Shown: in pieces, positions 59,124 to 64,000 of the stretch
How the letters are laid out: the number at the start of each line of letters is the position of its first letter
Numbering within the stretch: position 1 is the first letter of the stretch
Assembly (NCBI GenBank): GCA_947302205.1
Contig: CAMYVD010000005.1
Span: 1 to 64,000 of the forward strand
Direction of reading: 5' to 3'
Source: an uncultured Bacteroidales bacterium
GTDB taxonomy: Bacteria; Bacteroidota; Bacteroidia; Bacteroidales; F082
Length of the DNA stretch: 64,000 nucleotides
Program-made: the position numbers and the translations under genes
Notes under the pieces: generated by a model
The model's input: only the letters and a program-made list of their open reading frames with translations
Database searches by the model: none
What the model was told of the DNA's origin: nothing

Positions 59124-60001
59124 TCCTCTCTTTCACCAAGCAGCATGTCAATGACAGGAATCTCCACCATGGTATAGCAACCAGGCTGGAGTCGCATGGA
59201 AGCGCGGGCTACGTTCACCAGCACCTGACCGGTCAAAGCAGGGTTGTTGATGCTCATGTTGAACTCCATGCGCTGGTTCTGGGTCTTGCCCGAAACGCCC
59301 TTGCGCACCAGGTTGACGCCATGTCCCATGTCGCGGACGGCATCCACGCTGTCAACGGCAAACACATGGGTTTCATCATTGGCGAAATACGGGTCGGCTT
59401 TGATTTCCTTGGTAACTTGCTCTAAGGTATAGCCATCTTCCAACTCCACATACACCATGCGGCGATGGATGCCCTCACCCAACGGAATGGTCACCGACAA
59501 AGCGTTTTTCACGCCTTTCTTGGAACGTACGCAAACGCTGTGGCCCATGGACATGCCTGGACCGAAATTGGTGTATGACAAGCCTTTAGGCGCCAAACTC
59601 TGCATCAAGGTGCGCACGATGGAATCAGAACCTGGATCCCAACCTGCGGCAATCACACTCACTGTGTTTGTAGTCTTGTTGATCGGCATTAACTCGCTAC
59701 GGTAATCCATGATCGAGGTATGGATGTCGAACGAATCCACCGTATTAATGCCTAAAGGCAGGATTTGCTTGGCGTATTCAGGGCAGGAACGCGTGGGGCA
59801 AGCCAAAATGGCCACATCCACCTCGCCCAATTCCTTGATATCTTTAACTACTTTATAATCCGTCAGTTCCAAAGGAAGATTGGCATTGCCATTACGGCGC
59901 ACAATACCAGCCACTTCAAAGTCGGGAGCCACTTCCAAGGCCTCCAAGGCAAAACGCCCAACGTTGCCGTAACCCACTACGGCCGCTCTGATTTTTTTCA
60001 T
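59102..60001 (-). CDS. ddh: meso-diaminopimelate dehydrogenase
   Basis: KIRAAVVGYGNVGRFALEAL; AGWDPGSDSIVRTLMQSLAPKGLSYTNFGPGMSMGHSV. Confidence 0.95.
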   Translation of the reverse strand: MKKIRAAVVGYGNVGRFALEALEVAPDFEVAGIVRRNGNANLPLELTDYKVVKDIKELGEVDVAILACPTRSCPEYAKQILPLGINTVDSFDIHTSIMDYRSELMPINKTTNTVSVIAAGWDPGSDSIVRTLMQSLAPKGLSYTNFGPGMSMGHSVCVRSKKGVKNALSVTIPLGEGIHRRMVYVELEDGYTLEQVTKEIKADPYFANDETHVFAVDSVDAVRDMGHGVNLVRKGVSGKTQNQRMEFNMSINNPALTGQVLVNVARASMRLQPGCYTMVEIPVIDMLLGEREEWIGRLV

Positions 60002-60927
60002 TTTAGAGTCTTTTTTGAGTTTACATTAAGCATGACAATCGAAAACAGCATCACCGATGCCGCAATCCACTGTACGATAGAATATTTGGTATGATTGACA
60101 AAGTAATCGAGCACCACCGCCGTAATCGGATACAGCAATTCCAAGAAGGTGGATAATGATGCCTTTACGTTTCTTAATCCATAGTAATACAAAAAGATGG
60201 CTCCCGAGCCTGTGGTCAAGCCAATCAGAACCACGAAAAGCCAGTTGCGAGGCGTCACCAGGGCAAAATCGCCGATATGGCCGCAGGCCAACACAATCAC
60301 CAGCATGATGACGGTGGTGAAGCCATAACGGAAAAAGGTGGAACTCACAAAGGAATAGTTGCCCAAAATCTTCTTGGAGAACACCGTGGAACTGCCAAAG
60401 GAGAATGCCGCCAACAACGACAGCAAAGCCGCATAAACCGTAACGATGCCGTTGGTACTGAAATCGGGCAAATTCCACCCAAAGGTCATGAAATAGCCAG
60501 CAATCAACGCAATCACCGCCCACAAGGCGAAGCCTTTCTTGATTCTCTCCTTCAGGATCATTCGGGCAAGCAGTATGGCGAACACCGGCTGCAATTTCTG
60601 CAGCAGCACGATGACCGAAAGGTTATTGAAATTCAATAGGAACAGCGACTTCACGATGGCCAAGGTTCCCAAGGCACCGCCGAAAAGCGCGACGAGCATG
60701 AAATAGATGAAGTCCGAACGCGTCATGGTTTTCAGGAGCCGGTATTCCCTAAAAAAGAACACGTTCATCAACGCGAACGGGAACAAGTGCAGCAAAAAGA
60801 CCACGAAAGCGGTGTTCAGGTTGTAGAGCTGCGGTGTGAGCAGGATGCCGTCAACACCCCAAAGCATGGCCGAGAAAGCCACCGCCAATGCTCCTTTAAC
60901 CCTTATTTTCCTTGCTTGATCCGTCAT
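59998..60927 (-). CDS. EamA/DMT-family transporter
   Basis: Two EamA-like halves (AVAFSAMLWGVDGILLTP; ALLSLLAAFSFGSSTVFSKKIL). Confidence 0.88.
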   Translation of the reverse strand: MTDQARKIRVKGALAVAFSAMLWGVDGILLTPQLYNLNTAFVVFLLHLFPFALMNVFFFREYRLLKTMTRSDFIYFMLVALFGGALGTLAIVKSLFLLNFNNLSVIVLLQKLQPVFAILLARMILKERIKKGFALWAVIALIAGYFMTFGWNLPDFSTNGIVTVYAALLSLLAAFSFGSSTVFSKKILGNYSFVSSTFFRYGFTTVIMLVIVLACGHIGDFALVTPRNWLFVVLIGLTTGSGAIFLYYYGLRNVKASLSTFLELLYPITAVVLDYFVNHTKYSIVQWIAASVMLFSIVMLNVNSKKTLK

Positions 60928-60945
60928 AAGCGATTTTCAAAAGCG

Positions 60946-60953
60946 CAAAAATA
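60946..60953 (-). promoter_or_regulatory. Candidate -7 box TATTTTTG for the EamA-ddh-GH3 transcription unit
   Basis: Matches TAnnTTTG 19 bp upstream of 60927. Confidence 0.5.
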
Positions 60954-60986
60954 CATAAAAAATCCACAATTCTTCTGGAATTTTCC

Positions 60987-60994
60987 TAATTTTG
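60987..60994 (+). promoter_or_regulatory. Candidate -7 box TAATTTTG for the C25 peptidase gene
   Basis: Matches TAnnTTTG 52 bp upstream of the ATG at 61046. Confidence 0.45.
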
Positions 60995-61045
60995 CAACTC
61001 ATTTTACACATTTATTATTTGGATAAATCTTAATCGCAATACACT

Positions 61046-64000
61046 ATGAAAAAACTATCCTTAGCATTAATTCTGGCAATGATTTGCGGCATGCTCACTG
61101 CCCAAACCGTTGAAATGAGCTATTCTTTCAGCCAGCCTAAAGTCACCACCTTGCGTGGGTATGAGCAAATCCAGCTTGAAGGCTGCATGCAATCTGCACA
61201 GATTGGACAGCCCATCCTGCCTTGGCAAAGTGTCAGCCTCTTGCTGCCTCAAGGTGCTGAAGCTGAATCCATCGAAGTTGAATTGTACGATTTCCAGGAG
61301 ATTGCCGGAAATCACAATCTCTTCCCCTATCAGCCCTCAAGGACAACCGGCGATGTGGAAAAACACGACTTGGTCATCAACGAGGCTGTTTACGCTTCAA
61401 AGAGCATCTATCCCGCTGAAAACCACGGCATCGTAACCACACAATACAAAAACGGCTATGCTTTCGCCTTTTCAGCATTCACCCCTGTGCAATACATCCC
61501 ATCGGAAGGCAAGGTGATGCTGGCCCAAAACGCCAAGGTGCGTGTACACTTCAAGGCAGCCAAAACCGACCACAGCAACATGCTTTGGGGAACTCCTGAA
61601 ATCAAGAACAGCGTGAAACGTCTGGCCCAAAACCCTGAAATGGTTGAGACCTATCAAACCAGAGGCCGTGACCTGAACATTTACGACATCCTGATCGTTA
61701 CGAGCGCTGAATACGTTGACACCTACAGCGAATATTGCGAATATTACAACTCCATCGGCATGCGCAACAGAATCGCCTTGGTATCCGACATCTACGCCAA
61801 CATGCCGGGTAATGACAACCAGGAAAAGATTCGTAACTACATCATTCAGGAATACCAGGACAATGGCATCCTGATGGCGGTTTTGGGTGGCGATGTCGCC
61901 ATCGTTCCCTATCGCGGTTTCTACTGCCATGTGACCTCTGGCGGTGGCAACCAGGAAAGCAACAACCTTCCTGCCGACCTTTACTATGCAGGTCTTGACG
62001 GCACCTGGAACGACAATGGCAACGACCGCTGGGGTGAGCCCGGCGAGGATGACCTCCTCCCTGAAATCGGCATCAGCCGCATGTCTTTCGAAAACACGAC
62101 CGACTTGCAGAACATGATCCATAAGACGCTGTCGTATCAGCAAAGCCCTGTGCTTGGCGAGTTCCACAAAGTGATCCTTGCCGGTGAGCATCTCTACGAC
62201 AACCCCAACTCCAACGGCTCCGACTATCTCGAACTCCTCATCGGAACGCACGATGACAACGGTTACACCACCGTGGGCTATCCCGTTGATTACGATTTCA
62301 CCAAGCTTTACGAAGAGGAAGGCAACTGGAGCGGCTCATTGCTGAAACAGGCCATCAACGCCGGCACAAGCTATGTACACCACGACGGTCACGCCAACAC
62401 CGGTTACGTTGCCGGTTGGTACGGTATTTCCAACGGCGATTTCTCTGGCGCCAACGGCATTGACCACAACTATACTTTCTTCCATACCCAGGGCTGCGAC
62501 TGCGGCGCTTTTGACGAGAGCTGCATCCTTGAGAAGATGGTGAAAATCCAGAACTTCGCCGTCGCCGTCATCGGCAACTCACGCTACGGCTGGTTCAACG
62601 AAGGCCAGACTGAAGGCCCCGGTGCCCACCTTGAGAGAGAGATGACTGACGCCCAGTGGAACGACCGCATCGGCCAACTCGGCAACGCCCTCTCCGAAAG
62701 CAAATGCATGACAGCACCTTGGGTCACCGCTCCCGGACAATGGGAAGAGGGTGCCTTGCGCTGGAACTTCTACGACATTCACGTCCTTGGCGACGGTGCC
62801 GTCAACGTTTGGCTCGACGAGCCTTTCACCGCAACGGTGGAAGTACCTTCACAGGTGGTCATCGGCACTCAATCCATCCAAGCCATTATAACCGATCCCT
62901 ATGGCAACGGGCTCAAGAACTATCGCTGCCTTGTCTTCATGGACGGTGAAGCCATCGCCATGGGCTACACCGACGAAAACGGATTGGCTCAAGTGGAATT
63001 CGAAGGCGGATTGCAAAATGTAGGCCCCATGGTCATGAAAGTCTGCGGTATCAGCTCCTATCCTCAGGATGTGGAACTGATGGCCGTGCCGAGCAACACT
63101 CCATACGTGGTTTACGAGAGCTACACCTTGAACGGTGGTGACCAGATGGAATTCAACGGCAACTACTCGTTCAACATGACCTTGAACAACGTCGGCAGTG
63201 TCAACGCCAATAACGTGACCGCCACGATATCCTGCGAAAGCGAATATGTCACCTTTGACGAAACCACCGTCAACGTCGGCAATATCAGCGGCAACCAAAT
63301 GGTTACGCTCGAAAATGCTTTCGCCTTCACGGTGAGCAACGCCGTACCGAACAACACTGTGGCCCGTTTCAACATTACCTGCACCGATGGCAATGAGACC
63401 TGGGAAAGCCACTTCAACACCAGAATCTACGCTCCCGAATTTGAATTGGTCAGCGCCGTGCTCGAGACTTCCTCCGGCTCGTACCTGAACCCCGGTGACA
63501 GCGGAACCGTGCATTTCACCATGAGAAACAACGGTGGTGCAACTGTGCCGTCAGCTACTTTCGTCATTTTCAACGGACACGATGTGATCAACATTGCAAC
63601 AACGGAGTGGCACTACAACACCCTTGCCGCCGGTGAGGAGTTCACCGCCGACATGGATTTCACCTTGAGCAGCTCCGCCTTGGTAGGTGCCATGTACCAA
63701 CTGATTTACGCAGCCTATTATGGAAACTACATCCTTGAAGACTCTTACTACATCCAAGTCGGACAGACGATGGATGGCTTTGAGAGCGGTGACTTCAGCG
63801 CCTTCGATTGGCATAGCGCAAGCCCCATCTATGCATGGGAAGTGGTGACCCAAGCTCCGTTCGAAGGACAGTATTGCGCCAAATCGTCTGGAATAAGTGA
63901 CGGCGAGACCTCGGCTTTATATATCACCGTAGAAGTCAGCAACGAAAGCTCGGTCAGTTTCTATTATAAAGTGTCGTCAGAAAGCAACTATGATAAATTG
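61046..64000 (+). CDS. C25 (gingipain-like) cysteine peptidase, incomplete at window edge
   Basis: 985 open codons from ATG at 61046; signal peptide; ILIVTSAEYVDTYSEYCEYYNSIG; YVHHDGHANTG and FFHTQGCDCGAFD; missing from the ORF track. Confidence 0.88.
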   Translation, partial: MKKLSLALILAMICGMLTAQTVEMSYSFSQPKVTTLRGYEQIQLEGCMQSAQIGQPILPWQSVSLLLPQGAEAESIEVELYDFQEIAGNHNLFPYQPSRTTGDVEKHDLVINEAVYASKSIYPAENHGIVTTQYKNGYAFAFSAFTPVQYIPSEGKVMLAQNAKVRVHFKAAKTDHSNMLWGTPEIKNSVKRLAQNPEMVETYQTRGRDLNIYDILIVTSAEYVDTYSEYCEYYNSIGMRNRIALVSDIYANMPGNDNQEKIRNYIIQEYQDNGILMAVLGGDVAIVPYRGFYCHVTSGGGNQESNNLPADLYYAGLDGTWNDNGNDRWGEPGEDDLLPEIGISRMSFENTTDLQNMIHKTLSYQQSPVLGEFHKVILAGEHLYDNPNSNGSDYLELLIGTHDDNGYTTVGYPVDYDFTKLYEEEGNWSGSLLKQAINAGTSYVHHDGHANTGYVAGWYGISNGDFSGANGIDHNYTFFHTQGCDCGAFDESCILEKMVKIQNFAVAVIGNSRYGWFNEGQTEGPGAHLEREMTDAQWNDRIGQLGNALSESKCMTAPWVTAPGQWEEGALRWNFYDIHVLGDGAVNVWLDEPFTATVEVPSQVVIGTQSIQAIITDPYGNGLKNYRCLVFMDGEAIAMGYTDENGLAQVEFEGGLQNVGPMVMKVCGISSYPQDVELMAVPSNTPYVVYESYTLNGGDQMEFNGNYSFNMTLNNVGSVNANNVTATISCESEYVTFDETTVNVGNISGNQMVTLENAFAFTVSNAVPNNTVARFNITCTDGNETWESHFNTRIYAPEFELVSAVLETSSGSYLNPGDSGTVHFTMRNNGGATVPSATFVIFNGHDVINIATTEWHYNTLAAGEEFTADMDFTLSSSALVGAMYQLIYAAYYGNYILEDSYYIQVGQTMDGFESGDFSAFDWHSASPIYAWEVVTQAPFEGQYCAKSSGISDGETSALYITVEVSNESSVSFYYKVSSESNYDKL

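Noticed and set aside
61472-63853. Several minus-strand ORFs under the C25 peptidase gene
   Set aside because: Antisense of a 985-codon plus-strand peptidase ORF that the track omitted because it runs off the window.
1-64000. tRNA or rRNA genes
   Set aside because: None recognised by eye in the intergenic regions; a tRNAscan-SE/Infernal run would be decisive.

Overview
Bacteroidales-type chromosomal window, about 64 kb. The assignment rests on C-terminal T9SS sorting domains, C10 and C25 peptidases, and recurrent TAnnTTTG -7 promoter boxes. Most of it is ordinary core genome: ECF sigma factor, phosphate uptake (DUF47-PiT-DUF47), pncB, topB, tandem CPA2 antiporters, hppA, thyA/folA, upp, dnaX, ddh, M13/C10/C25 peptidases. 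The standout is one collinear minus-strand cluster at about 6.7-28.5 kb. It has 18 genes, mostly spaced 3-40 bp apart. It encodes three Ser/Thr kinases, a PP2C phosphatase, three FHA proteins (one FHA-FHA-TM-trypsin, one FHA-TM-Listeria/Bacteroides repeat), a secreted caspase-like protease, WG-repeat and LRR secreted proteins, two outer-membrane barrels, lipoproteins, and two large surface proteins sharing a lectin-like domain. A small HTH gene sits at its head with an 8-bp inverted-repeat candidate operator. I read this as a candidate undescribed trans-envelope phospho-signalling/protease system; its function is inference. Other observations: an internally deleted IS4-like element with intact 21-bp TIRs, a GH3 gene missing its expected C-terminus and overlapping a convergent gene, a large imperfect hairpin upstream of the cluster, and short degenerate intergenic repeats. 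All family calls come from reading motifs by eye; no database search was run.
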